From NCBI GenBank assembly GCA_016716605.1, contig JADJWA010000001.1, forward strand, positions 3,331,001-3,395,000: a stretch of 64,000 nucleotides of DNA, read 5' to 3'. Position 1 is the stretch's first letter, and each line of letters opens with the position of its first letter. A model generated the notes under the pieces. The model was not told the DNA's origin. It searched no databases and saw nothing but the letters and a program-made list of their open reading frames with translations. The position numbers were made by a program, and so were the translations under genes. Source of the DNA: Flavobacteriales bacterium. Lineage in GTDB: Bacteria > Bacteroidota > Bacteroidia > Flavobacteriales_F > PHOS-HE28. Positions 8,418 to 17,139 of the stretch are shown here, one piece after another.

Positions 8418-11400
8418 ATGCTCCAACGATACGCCCTCACCTTGCTCCTTGGCGCCGCAGCGCTCGCTGCCCGCGCCACGCATTTCTCAGGCGGCGAGAT
8501 CTACTGGACCTGCCTTGGCAACGACCAGTACCAGATCACGCTGATGGTGTACCGCGATTGCGCCGGGATAAACGTTGACCCGAACGTCACGCTGCAGCTC
8601 AACAGTCCTTGCGGAAACACCAGCATGACGGTGAGCCACAGCGGGCCCACGGAGATCAGCCAGCTGTGCAACACGGAATTGCCGAACAGCACGTGCAACG
8701 GCGGCACGCTGCCGGGCATACAGCAATACACCTACACGGGGACGATCACCCTCGCCCCCTGCGACTCGTGGACGATCTCCTACACCAACATCTACCGGAA
8801 CGATGCGATCGTGAACCTGGTGGCGCCCGGCACGCAGCGCACGCACATCAACGCGATCGTGAACACCTTGGTGAGCCCTTGCAATGATTCGCCGCAATTC
8901 TCGAACACGGCCATCCCGTATGTGTGCATGGGATATCCGATCACCTACAGTTTCGGTGCCTGGGATCCCGAAGGCGATTCGCTCAGCTACGAGCTGATCA
9001 ACGCGATGGGCCTTGGAGGGGCCCCCATCCCCTATCAGCCGCCTTACACGTTCCAGGATCCCATCCCGGGCATCACGCTCGACCCCGTCACGGGTGAAGT
9101 GAACTTCACGCTGAACATGCTGGGCAACTGGGTCGTAGTGGTGCGCGTGCACCACTGGGTGAACGGGGTGCTCGTCGGCTCCGTGATGCGCGACATGCAG
9201 TTCGTGGCTTTCCCTTGCGGCAACGATCCGCCCGATCCAGCGACAGGCGTGATCACGGGCCTCACCGGCAATGCCGTGCAGCTCGGTCCGCGCGCCATCC
9301 AAGTGTGCGAATCCGGCAACTTCTGCTTCAGCTTCGCCATCAACGACCCCAACCTGACCAATGTGCTGGAGGCCTTCAGCAACATCGGGCAGAACCTGCC
9401 GGGTGCCACTTTCACCTACACGGCGGGCAATCCGCTGATGGGACAGGTTTGCTGGACGGCGCTGCCGAACACCTCCGGCTTCTTCCCCTTCATCGTGAAT
9501 GTGGACGACGGGGCCTGCCCGATCCCGGCCTTCCAGACCTACATCTATTCGGTCACGGTGATCCCCGGCCTTTACGGCACCATGAGCACCACAGGCGAAC
9601 TCTGCCTCGGCACCGGCGATGGCACCGCCACCGCGAACGTCACGGCTGGCACGGCGCCTTTCACTTATGCCTGGAGCACGGGCGCAACCGCCCCCAGCAT
9701 CTCCGCCCCGCCAGGAACCTACACGGTGACCATGACCGACGTGAACAATTGCGTATCGCCGCCGATCACGGGCATCATTGGCACGCAATCGATGCCGAAC
9801 CAGGCCATTGCCGGAACCGACGTGATAGGCTGCGTTGGTAGTTTCCCTGTGACATTGGGCGGATCCGTGGTGAATGCCACCGGAGGCATCTGGAGCGGAG
9901 GTGCCGGGACCTACGGAGGCACCTGGCCCTCGATCACGTACACGCCCACCGCAGCAGAGATTGCCGCAGGCACCGTGACGCTCACCCTTACCACCACCGG
10001 CAACAACAACTGCCCGCCTGACAGCGATACCGCCACCTTGCTGATCCAGAACAGCTTCGCGAATGTGAGCCTATCATCGGACCCCGCTTCTTGCAACGGC
10101 GGAAGCGATGGCAGCGCGTCGGTTGTGAACGGCCAGCCCGGGTTCACCTATCAATGGAGCACCACGCCGGTGCAGACCGCAGCAACGGCCACCGGCCTCG
10201 CGCAGGGCACCTATGGGGTCATCATCACCGATTCCTACAACTGCATCATCAGCCTCAGTGCCACGGTGATGCAACCGCCCGCGCTCGAGATCAGCATCAT
10301 CGCCATCGGCGACGAGAGTTGCGCCGGTTCGGGTGATGGCACGCTGACGGCCAGCGCCAGCGGCGGAACGCCGCCCTACAGCTACACCTGGAGCAACGGG
10401 GCAAGCGGCGCGCTGCTCACGGCCACAGCGGGGACCTACACCGTGAGCGTCACTGATGCGAACAGCTGCGGTCCGGTCACTGCCACCGCAACCATCAATG
10501 CAGCCGCATTGCCGAATCAAGCCGATGCGGGCGCCGACCTCGTGGGTTGCATCGGCAGTTTCCCCATTGTCTTGAATGGCAGCGTGACCAACGCCACAGG
10601 CGGCGCTTGGAGCGGTGGCACCGGCAACTTCTCCGGGACTTGGCCCGCGGTGAGCTATGAACCAAGTGCTGATGATGTCGCAGCCAACGGAGTGACCCTC
10701 ACGCTCACCACCACGGGAAACGCCAACTGCCCTCCTGCCACGGATCAAGTCTTCATCAATATCCCGAACAGCTTCGCGAATGCGCAAGTAACACCTACGG
10801 ATGCGGTCTGCTTCGGCACGGCCACGGGCTCAGCCGGATTCAGCCCGGACCTGCCCGGGTACACCTATGCTTGGAGCACGGCACCAGTGCAGACCAGCGC
10901 TACCGCAACCGGCCTCATGGGCGGCGACTACACCGTGACCGCCACCGATGCCTTCGGATGCAGCATCACCTTGAGCACCACCATCGGTCCGAACGCGCCA
11001 TTGAGCATCGTGAGCATCACGGGCACGGACGAGAGCTGCGCCGGTTCCGCCAATGGCACGGCCACCGTTGAAGCAACCGGTGGCGCGGCACCCTACAGTT
11101 ACCTCTGGAGCAATGGCGAAACGACGTCGAGCATCAGTGTTGGCGCTGGCGACTACACTGTGACCGTAACTGATGCGAACAACTGCGCACCGGAAAGCGC
11201 CTCGATCACCATCGCAGCCGCAGCGCAGCCTAACGTGGCGGTTGCCGGTCCGGACTTGCTGGGCTGCGTGGGCAACTTCCCCATCGCGCTCTTCGGAAGC
11301 GTGCTGAACGCCGACAGCGGCCTGTGGAGCGGGAATGGGACACTCAGTGGAAGCTGGCCCGGCGTCAGTTACACGCCAACGGCTGGAGAGATTGCCGCCA

Positions 11401-13922
11401 ACAGCGCGACGCTTACGCTCACCACCGTGGGCAACCCCAACTGTCCGCCTGCAACCGACCAGATGGTGATCACCATCCCCAACAGCTTCGCGAACCTGAG
11501 CACCACCACGGTGAATGCGCCTTGCAGCGGACAGACCATCGGCTCCGCGAGCGTGACCCCGGTAATCCCTGGCCACACCTACCTGTGGAACGACCCCGCT
11601 GCGCAAACCACGTCCACCGCGGGCAACCTGGCAGCGGGCACCTACACGGTGACGGTATCCGATGGCCCTGGCTGCAGCACCACGCTCACCGCCACGGTGA
11701 CCTCACCGGACCCGATAATCGTTGCAAGCATCACCAGCACCGATGAGACCTGCGCGGGCTTCGGCAACGGAACGGCCTCGGTGACCGCTGCCGGCGGCAC
11801 TCCTCCATACAGCTACCTGTGGAGCAACGGCGCCACCACGCAGAGCATCAGCGCCAGCGCGGGCAACTACATCGTTGGCATCACCGATGTGAACGATTGC
11901 GCAGTGGCCATCGGCATGGTGACCATCAACGCGTTGGCTCAGCCCAATCAGGTGAACGCCGGCACGAATCAGGTGGCGTGCATGGGCAGCTATCCGATCA
12001 GCCTCAACGGCTCGGTGGTGAACGCCACCGGCGGCGTCTGGAGCGGCGGCACCGGCACCTGGTTGAATACCAGCCTGAGCGCGCAGTACATGCCGAGCAG
12101 CGCGGAGATCGCCAATGGCGGACTCACGCTCACGCTCACCACCACCGGCAATCCGATCTGTCCGCCAGCGAGCGACCAGGTCGTCATCAGCCTCAGCAAC
12201 GCATTCATCGGCGCGGGGCTCACCACAACGAACATCGATTGCAACGGCAACGCGAACGGCAGCATCGCATACGCTCCCCTGGTGGCCGGTAATGGCTACC
12301 AATGGAACGACCAGGCCGGTCAATCAACGCCAACGGCAACGGACCTCGCTCCGGGCGCCTACACCATCACCATCACCGATGCGCTCGGCTGCGACACTTC
12401 GCTCACCGCGGTGGTCACGGAGCCTGCGCCCCTCGCGATCACTGCCTTCAACCTCACCGATGTGAGCTGCAACGGCGGCAACAACGGCACCGCCTATGCG
12501 CTGGTGAGCGGTGGAACCCCGCAATACACCTACGCCTGGAGCGGTGGCCAAGCCACACCGGCGATAACCGCTCTTTCTGCTGGTCCGCTCAGCCTGATCG
12601 TGAACGATGCCAACGGCTGCACCGTGCAAGCCGATGGCGTGATCAACGAACCGCCGCCTTTGAGCTTCATGGCCGTGGTGCCCGACACGGCGTGCGTGAA
12701 TGAACCGGTGACGCTGGTGGCGCAGGGAAGCGGCGGAACAGGCAACCTAACCTTCAACTGGGGCCCGCTCGGAACAGGCAACCCCATCACGGTGAGCTTC
12801 ACGCAATCGCAGAACGTGCAGCTGAGCGTGAGCGATCAGAACGGCTGCACTGCGCCCGCGCAGTTCTATCCGGTCCAGGTGCTCGACCTGAATGCGGCCA
12901 GCTTCACCACCTATGGCGACACCACGATCTGCCCCGGTGGGATCCCCGCCATGGTGGGCGCGCTGCTCGCGAACTACGCCGGCTCATACATGATCACTTG
13001 GCCCGAACTGGGACAGAACGGCACAGGCCCCTACACCGTACCGTTCACGACGAATCAGGACCTCAATGTGACCGTGACCGACCAGTGCGGCAACACGCTG
13101 CAACAGGTGGTGGAGTTGCGCGTAGAAACGCCGCCCGCCATCACCCTGCCGCCGATCATCGCGGAGGGCTGTGCACCGCTCACCGTGACCTTCCCAGACC
13201 TGCAACTCGGCCCCGGCCTCAGCTACCTCTGGAACCTGGGCAATGGCAGCACCAGCGTGGCGCAGCAGCCTGTGCTCGTGTACCAAGCAGGCAGCTACGC
13301 GGTGAGCCTCACCGTGAGCACGCCCATCGGATGCACGAGCAGCAGCGGCACGAATGGCACGATCAACGCATGGCTGCCCCCCAGCGCAGGCTTCAGCGCC
13401 AGCACTTATAACACCACGGCGGACAATGCCAGCATCGATTTCACCGACCAGAGCCAGGGCAGCATCGCCACATGGGATTGGACCTTCGGCGATGGCGGCA
13501 CCAGCAGCGCCATGAACCCCACCTACGCGTACGGCGATGTGGGCACCTTCCAGGTGATCATGCAGGTGACCGACATCCATGGCTGCATGGACGAGGCGGA
13601 GGCACTGATCAGCATCGCACCGATCCACGAGGTCGTGATTCCCACCGCGTTCACCCCAACAGGCAACGGCGGCTACTACGACCCCAATGCACTCAACAAC
13701 GACGTGTTCTATGCCTTCGCGCGCTTCGTTGACGACTTCCGCATGCGGATCTTCAACCGCTGGGGCGAACTGATCTTCGAGAGCGACGACGTGCGCTATG
13801 GCTGGGATGGCACCTATCGCGGTCAGCTCAGTCCGCAGGATGTCTATGTGGTGCAGACCTGGGTGCGCTTCGTGGACGGCAAGGAGAAGCAGATGCTCAC
13901 CGATCTCACGCTCTTCCGATGA
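8418..13922 (+). CDS. Giant SprB-repeat/PKD surface adhesin with T9SS type B (gliding-associated) C-terminal domain
   Basis: 1,834 residues from ATG 8418, giving a signal peptide (MLQRYALTLLLGAAALAARA). Residues ~20-270 form a conserved N-terminal region with many cysteines (GGEIYWTCLGNDQY...). A SprB-type repeat (about 390-455) follows, then four long units of ~239 residues each. Each long unit starts PNxxxAGxD, carries GSFP or similar, and holds two SprB-like segments (GTPPYSYxWSNG...TYTVSVTD). Near residues 1,655-1,735 a PKD domain contains WDWTFGDGG. The last ~95 residues (IPTAFTPTGNG ... FNRWGELIFES ... LFR) are the CHU_C/T9SS type B sorting domain. Such proteins are carried by T9SS and, in gliders, moved along the surface. 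The stop overlaps the ATG of the PorP/SprF gene, matching the known sprB-sprF pairing. Confidence 0.92.
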   Translation: MLQRYALTLLLGAAALAARATHFSGGEIYWTCLGNDQYQITLMVYRDCAGINVDPNVTLQLNSPCGNTSMTVSHSGPTEISQLCNTELPNSTCNGGTLPGIQQYTYTGTITLAPCDSWTISYTNIYRNDAIVNLVAPGTQRTHINAIVNTLVSPCNDSPQFSNTAIPYVCMGYPITYSFGAWDPEGDSLSYELINAMGLGGAPIPYQPPYTFQDPIPGITLDPVTGEVNFTLNMLGNWVVVVRVHHWVNGVLVGSVMRDMQFVAFPCGNDPPDPATGVITGLTGNAVQLGPRAIQVCESGNFCFSFAINDPNLTNVLEAFSNIGQNLPGATFTYTAGNPLMGQVCWTALPNTSGFFPFIVNVDDGACPIPAFQTYIYSVTVIPGLYGTMSTTGELCLGTGDGTATANVTAGTAPFTYAWSTGATAPSISAPPGTYTVTMTDVNNCVSPPITGIIGTQSMPNQAIAGTDVIGCVGSFPVTLGGSVVNATGGIWSGGAGTYGGTWPSITYTPTAAEIAAGTVTLTLTTTGNNNCPPDSDTATLLIQNSFANVSLSSDPASCNGGSDGSASVVNGQPGFTYQWSTTPVQTAATATGLAQGTYGVIITDSYNCIISLSATVMQPPALEISIIAIGDESCAGSGDGTLTASASGGTPPYSYTWSNGASGALLTATAGTYTVSVTDANSCGPVTATATINAAALPNQADAGADLVGCIGSFPIVLNGSVTNATGGAWSGGTGNFSGTWPAVSYEPSADDVAANGVTLTLTTTGNANCPPATDQVFINIPNSFANAQVTPTDAVCFGTATGSAGFSPDLPGYTYAWSTAPVQTSATATGLMGGDYTVTATDAFGCSITLSTTIGPNAPLSIVSITGTDESCAGSANGTATVEATGGAAPYSYLWSNGETTSSISVGAGDYTVTVTDANNCAPESASITIAAAAQPNVAVAGPDLLGCVGNFPIALFGSVLNADSGLWSGNGTLSGSWPGVSYTPTAGEIAANSATLTLTTVGNPNCPPATDQMVITIPNSFANLSTTTVNAPCSGQTIGSASVTPVIPGHTYLWNDPAAQTTSTAGNLAAGTYTVTVSDGPGCSTTLTATVTSPDPIIVASITSTDETCAGFGNGTASVTAAGGTPPYSYLWSNGATTQSISASAGNYIVGITDVNDCAVAIGMVTINALAQPNQVNAGTNQVACMGSYPISLNGSVVNATGGVWSGGTGTWLNTSLSAQYMPSSAEIANGGLTLTLTTTGNPICPPASDQVVISLSNAFIGAGLTTTNIDCNGNANGSIAYAPLVAGNGYQWNDQAGQSTPTATDLAPGAYTITITDALGCDTSLTAVVTEPAPLAITAFNLTDVSCNGGNNGTAYALVSGGTPQYTYAWSGGQATPAITALSAGPLSLIVNDANGCTVQADGVINEPPPLSFMAVVPDTACVNEPVTLVAQGSGGTGNLTFNWGPLGTGNPITVSFTQSQNVQLSVSDQNGCTAPAQFYPVQVLDLNAASFTTYGDTTICPGGIPAMVGALLANYAGSYMITWPELGQNGTGPYTVPFTTNQDLNVTVTDQCGNTLQQVVELRVETPPAITLPPIIAEGCAPLTVTFPDLQLGPGLSYLWNLGNGSTSVAQQPVLVYQAGSYAVSLTVSTPIGCTSSSGTNGTINAWLPPSAGFSASTYNTTADNASIDFTDQSQGSIATWDWTFGDGGTSSAMNPTYAYGDVGTFQVIMQVTDIHGCMDEAEALISIAPIHEVVIPTAFTPTGNGGYYDPNALNNDVFYAFARFVDDFRMRIFNRWGELIFESDDVRYGWDGTYRGQLSPQDVYVVQTWVRFVDGKEKQMLTDLTLFR
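9795..12656 (+). repeat. Four in-frame ~717-bp tandem repeat units inside the adhesin gene
   Basis: Unit starts, marked by the PN codons, lie at 9795, 10512, 11229 and 11943. The spacings are 717, 717 and 714 bp, and the last unit ends near 12656. Each encodes one Cys-containing beta module (GCxGSFP...TLTLTTTGNxNCPP) plus two SprB-like modules. Constant length with diverged sequence points to old duplication maintained by selection. Confidence 0.9.
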
Positions 13923-14917
13923 AGGCACGGTATGCGCTCCTTCTCTTGCTGTTCCCGGTGCTCGCCGCTCACGGACAGGATCCGCAGTTCTCGCAGTGGT
14001 ACGCGGCGGCGCAATACCTCAATCCTGCGCTCACCGGCAACACGCACCAGGACCGCATCGCACTCAATTACCGGCTGCAGTGGCCGGGCGTGCAGCCGGG
14101 CTACGAGACCTACATGGCCGCATACGACCATCGCTTCAGCACGGCTCCCATCGGCATGGGCGCCATGGTACTGCGCGATAAGGCCGGCACCAGCGGGCTC
14201 ACCAGCACCACCATCGGCCTCAGCTACAGCTATGAAGCTCGGCTCAGCTACAAGCGCGCATTGCGCGGGGGCGTGCGCTTGGGCTATACCATGCGCGGCG
14301 TGGATCCCAGCGGCTACCTCTTCGCCGACCAGGTGATCCGCGACAACGCACCGGTGACCATCGAGCCGAACCTCGTGCCGCGCACCAACTACCTCGACCT
14401 CGCCGGAGGCCTGATGTACTACACCGAAGGGCTGTGGGCAGGCGTGAGCATGAATCACCTGAACCGGCCGAACATGAGCCTGATGGTGGATGGCCAAGCG
14501 CCCCTGGAGCGTCGGGTGAGCGTGCATGCGGGCTACCGCTTCCCGCTCGACGGCCAGCGCAACCTGAGCAAGAGCGAGACGCGCATGACGCTGGCCACGC
14601 ACTACAAGATGCAGGGCAAGTGGGACCAGCTCGACCTCGGCGCCTATGCCGACCACAAGCAGTTCACCGCTGGCCTCTGGTACCGCGGGCTGCCCATCGT
14701 GAAGGCCTATCAGCCGGGATACGGCAACAACGAGGCGATCGTGCTCATGGTCGGCTACGAGACCGAGAACCAATTGCGCTTCGTGTACAGCTACGACATC
14801 ACCATCAGCAAGCTCACCATGCGCAGCGCCGGTGCGCACGAGGTCTCCTTGATCTACGAATGGCCCAAGCAGGCCAAGAAGCGCAAGCACAAGATCGTGC
14901 CCTGCCCGAAGTTCTAG
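13919..14917 (+). CDS. PorP/SprF family type IX secretion membrane protein
   Basis: 332 residues. The signal peptide is followed by QDPQFSQWYAAAQYLNPALTG, the diagnostic N-terminus of PorP/SprF proteins. The body is a predicted outer-membrane beta-barrel with repeated glycine/aromatic strands (for example AGVSMNHLNRPN, GLWYRGLPIV). The ATG at 13919 overlaps the adhesin stop in an ATGA junction, indicating translational coupling. In the family, each PorP/SprF member typically serves the large type B cargo encoded just upstream, helping its secretion or anchoring. The C-terminal KKRKHKIVPCPKF tail is basic and follows the last strand. Confidence 0.92.
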   Translation: MKARYALLLLLFPVLAAHGQDPQFSQWYAAAQYLNPALTGNTHQDRIALNYRLQWPGVQPGYETYMAAYDHRFSTAPIGMGAMVLRDKAGTSGLTSTTIGLSYSYEARLSYKRALRGGVRLGYTMRGVDPSGYLFADQVIRDNAPVTIEPNLVPRTNYLDLAGGLMYYTEGLWAGVSMNHLNRPNMSLMVDGQAPLERRVSVHAGYRFPLDGQRNLSKSETRMTLATHYKMQGKWDQLDLGAYADHKQFTAGLWYRGLPIVKAYQPGYGNNEAIVLMVGYETENQLRFVYSYDITISKLTMRSAGAHEVSLIYEWPKQAKKRKHKIVPCPKF

Positions 14918-14928
14918 ACGGTGTATCG

Positions 14929-15135
14929 CTAGGCGAAGATCCTGTCAAGTGTGGCAAAGACGACCACGAATGCGAGTACCGCAATCGTGCTGAGCTGCCA
15001 CCAATCTTGCTTCATTACGATGGCCTGTATGCTCTCCTTGCGCCCGGTGAAGAACCACCAAATCAACGCCCCGGGATACGCGAGCACCCAACGGACGAGC
15101 ACCTCTACAAGGAACTCCGCCAGCCACTCCAGCAT
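14929..15135 (-). CDS. Small membrane protein, 68 residues
   Basis: ATG at 15135, three bases after the argS stop on the same strand, so it is probably co-transcribed. The product (MLEWLAEFLVEVLVRWVLAY...) contains two hydrophobic helices, about residues 12-30 and 48-65, separated by a basic GRKES turn. No family is recognised. The clean spacing with argS and the strongly membrane-like composition support a real gene, but short length lowers certainty. It converges with the PorP/SprF gene, whose stop lies 12 bases away. Confidence 0.55.
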   Translation of the reverse strand: MLEWLAEFLVEVLVRWVLAYPGALIWWFFTGRKESIQAIVMKQDWWQLSTIAVLAFVVVFATLDRIFA

Positions 15136-15138
15136 GGG

Positions 15139-16974
15139 TCACATTCGTTCCGGCACCTCGATACCGAGGCACCACATGGCTTTCTTAATCACATCTTGTG
15201 TCCTCAGGCATAGGCGATATCGAAAAAGAGCCTTGGATGCGTCCTGCTCTTTCGCAACCGGCATAGATTGATAGAACGAGTTGAAGTTCTTGGTGAGTTC
15301 ATAGACGTAATTCGCCAAGTGACTTGGGTCCAACTTGACGGCGGCTTCATTCAACGCTGCAGGAGCCCCATGCAGAATCTTCAATAGAAGCCGCTCCACA
15401 GGTTCAATCGCGCGCGGCTCGGGTATATCAAGTCCCTCGAGCTCAGGGATGGACTTCGCCCCGCGCCAATCACTCGGTGTGAGGGCCATGCCCAAAATAA
15501 TCTTGCTTCTGAGCGAAGCAATCCGCGCGTAGGTGTACTGGATGAAGGGCCCCGTGTGCCCTTGCAGGTCAATGCTGGCGGCTGGGTCGAAGAGCATGCG
15601 CTTCTTCGGGTCAACCTTGAGCAGGAAGTATTTGAGCGCGGCCAGGCCGATCATCTCGTAGAGCGCGGCCTTCTCCGCTTCGCTGAAGCCTTCGAGCTTG
15701 CTGAGCTCCTCACCCGTGCGGCGCGCCTCGTTCACCACTTCGTCGATGAGGTCATCAGCGTCCACCACGGTGCCCTCGCGGCTTTTCATCCTTCCGGAAG
15801 GGAGGTCCACCATGCCGTAGCTGAGGTGGTGCAGGTCGTTCGCCCAGGCGAAGCCGAGCTTCTTCAGGATGATGAAGAGCACCTTGAAGTGGTAATCCTG
15901 CTCATTGCCGACCGTGTAGATGAGCTTGCTCAGGCCGGGGTGCTCCTCGAAGCGCTTGATGGCGGTGCCGATGTCCTGCGTCATATAGACGCTGGTGCCA
16001 TCGCGGCGCAGCAGTACCTTCTCATCGAGGCCCTCCTTGGTGTTATCCACCCACACGGCGCCGTCCTTCTCATAGAACACGCCCTTCTTCAGCCCGTCGA
16101 GCACATCCGCCTTGCCCAAGAGATAGGTCTGGCTCTCGTAGTAGTTCTTGTCGAAATCAACCCCGGCGCGCCGGTAGGTGGCGTCGAAGCCTTCGTAGCA
16201 CCAACCGTTCATCCTCTCCCATAGAGCGCGCACTTCGGGGTCGTTCGCCTCCCACTTGCGGAGCATCTCCTGGGCCTCGAGCAGGATCGGCGCTTCCTTC
16301 TCCGCGATCTCCTTCGGCTTGCCGCTCGCCACTTGCTCTTCCACTTGCCGCTTGAGTTCCCTATCGAACTCCACGTAGTACTTGCCCACCAGCTTATCGC
16401 CCTTCACGCCTGCGGAAGCCGGGGTCTCCCCACCACCGAACTTCTGCCAGGCGATCATGCTCTTGCAGATGTGGATGCCACGGTCGTTGATCACCTGCAC
16501 CTTGATCACCTCGTGCCCAGCTGCTTGGAGGATCCGGCTCACGCTGTAGCCGAGGAAGATGTTGCGCAGGTGGCCGAGGTGCAGCGGCTTGTTGGTGTTG
16601 GGCGATGCATACTCCACCATCGTCTTCTGGCCGGTGGGCGCGAAGGCGAGGATGTCCTGCTGGCCCGCCTCCTTCAGGAAGCCCAGCCAATAGCTGTCCA
16701 CGATGACGATATTGAGGAAGCCCTTCACCGCGTTGAAGCGCTCCACCACCGGCACTTGCCCTTGCAGGAATTCGCCGATGGCCTGCGCGGTCTGCTCCGG
16801 CCCCTTGCCGCTGACCTTGAGGAAGGGGAAGACATTGATGGTGACATCGCCCTCGAACTCGGGTCGCGTAGCCTGGAAGCCGATGCTTCGAACGTCGAGT
16901 TCTTTCCCGAATAGCTGCGAGAAGGCGCTTTGCAGCGCAGGAACGAGCAGGGCTTGAAGTCTGTCTTGGAACAT
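15139..16974 (-). CDS. argS: Arginyl-tRNA synthetase
   Basis: 611 residues from the ATG at 16974; another in-frame ATG 21 bases upstream is less likely because homologues start near MFQDRLQ. This class I synthetase ligates arginine to tRNA-Arg. Visible features: an N-terminal additional domain (~1-110), the HIGH motif as HLGH in ASPNTNKPLHLGH, the ArgRS-type second signature GRMKSREGTVV, and a C-terminal DALR anticodon-binding domain ending in IEVPERM. Length and domain order are normal. It lies downstream of arginase and CtlX genes on the same strand, separated from them by a 139-bp palindromic element, and is followed immediately by a small membrane protein gene. Confidence 0.97.
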   Translation of the reverse strand: MFQDRLQALLVPALQSAFSQLFGKELDVRSIGFQATRPEFEGDVTINVFPFLKVSGKGPEQTAQAIGEFLQGQVPVVERFNAVKGFLNIVIVDSYWLGFLKEAGQQDILAFAPTGQKTMVEYASPNTNKPLHLGHLRNIFLGYSVSRILQAAGHEVIKVQVINDRGIHICKSMIAWQKFGGGETPASAGVKGDKLVGKYYVEFDRELKRQVEEQVASGKPKEIAEKEAPILLEAQEMLRKWEANDPEVRALWERMNGWCYEGFDATYRRAGVDFDKNYYESQTYLLGKADVLDGLKKGVFYEKDGAVWVDNTKEGLDEKVLLRRDGTSVYMTQDIGTAIKRFEEHPGLSKLIYTVGNEQDYHFKVLFIILKKLGFAWANDLHHLSYGMVDLPSGRMKSREGTVVDADDLIDEVVNEARRTGEELSKLEGFSEAEKAALYEMIGLAALKYFLLKVDPKKRMLFDPAASIDLQGHTGPFIQYTYARIASLRSKIILGMALTPSDWRGAKSIPELEGLDIPEPRAIEPVERLLLKILHGAPAALNEAAVKLDPSHLANYVYELTKNFNSFYQSMPVAKEQDASKALFRYRLCLRTQDVIKKAMWCLGIEVPERM

Positions 16975-16999
16975 CGGACGGCAAAGGAATGGCAACGAT

Positions 17000-17138
17000 C
17001 GTCACGCCGGAGGCCGGGCGAGCAACGCTCGCTCGTCGCGGCCATCCGGCGTCTCACCAAGCAAGAACTCTATGCTTTGGTGAGATTCCGGATGCGCGGG
17101 AACCTGCTGCTTCGCAGCACCCGCACTCCGGAATGACG
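17000..17138. repeat. Composite palindromic repeat (two inverted GTGAGA...TGACG elements) between ctlX and argS
   Basis: The segment begins CGTCA (17000-17004) and ends TGACG (17134-17138). It consists of two elements in opposite orientation, 17000-17057 and 17080-17138, each bounded by GTGAGA and TGACG and each folding on itself. Inner perfect hairpins include GCGAGC/GCTCGC and TGCTGC/GCAGCA, with CCGG-rich outer arms. The elements are joined by an imperfect hairpin (CACCAAGCA/TGCTTTGGTG). It starts one base after the ctlX stop and may end its transcript. Confidence 0.8.
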
Positions 17139-17139
17139 C

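Noticed and set aside
8487..9788. 433-residue antisense frame over the adhesin
   Set aside because: Arg/His/Val-rich shadow of a repeat-coding region.
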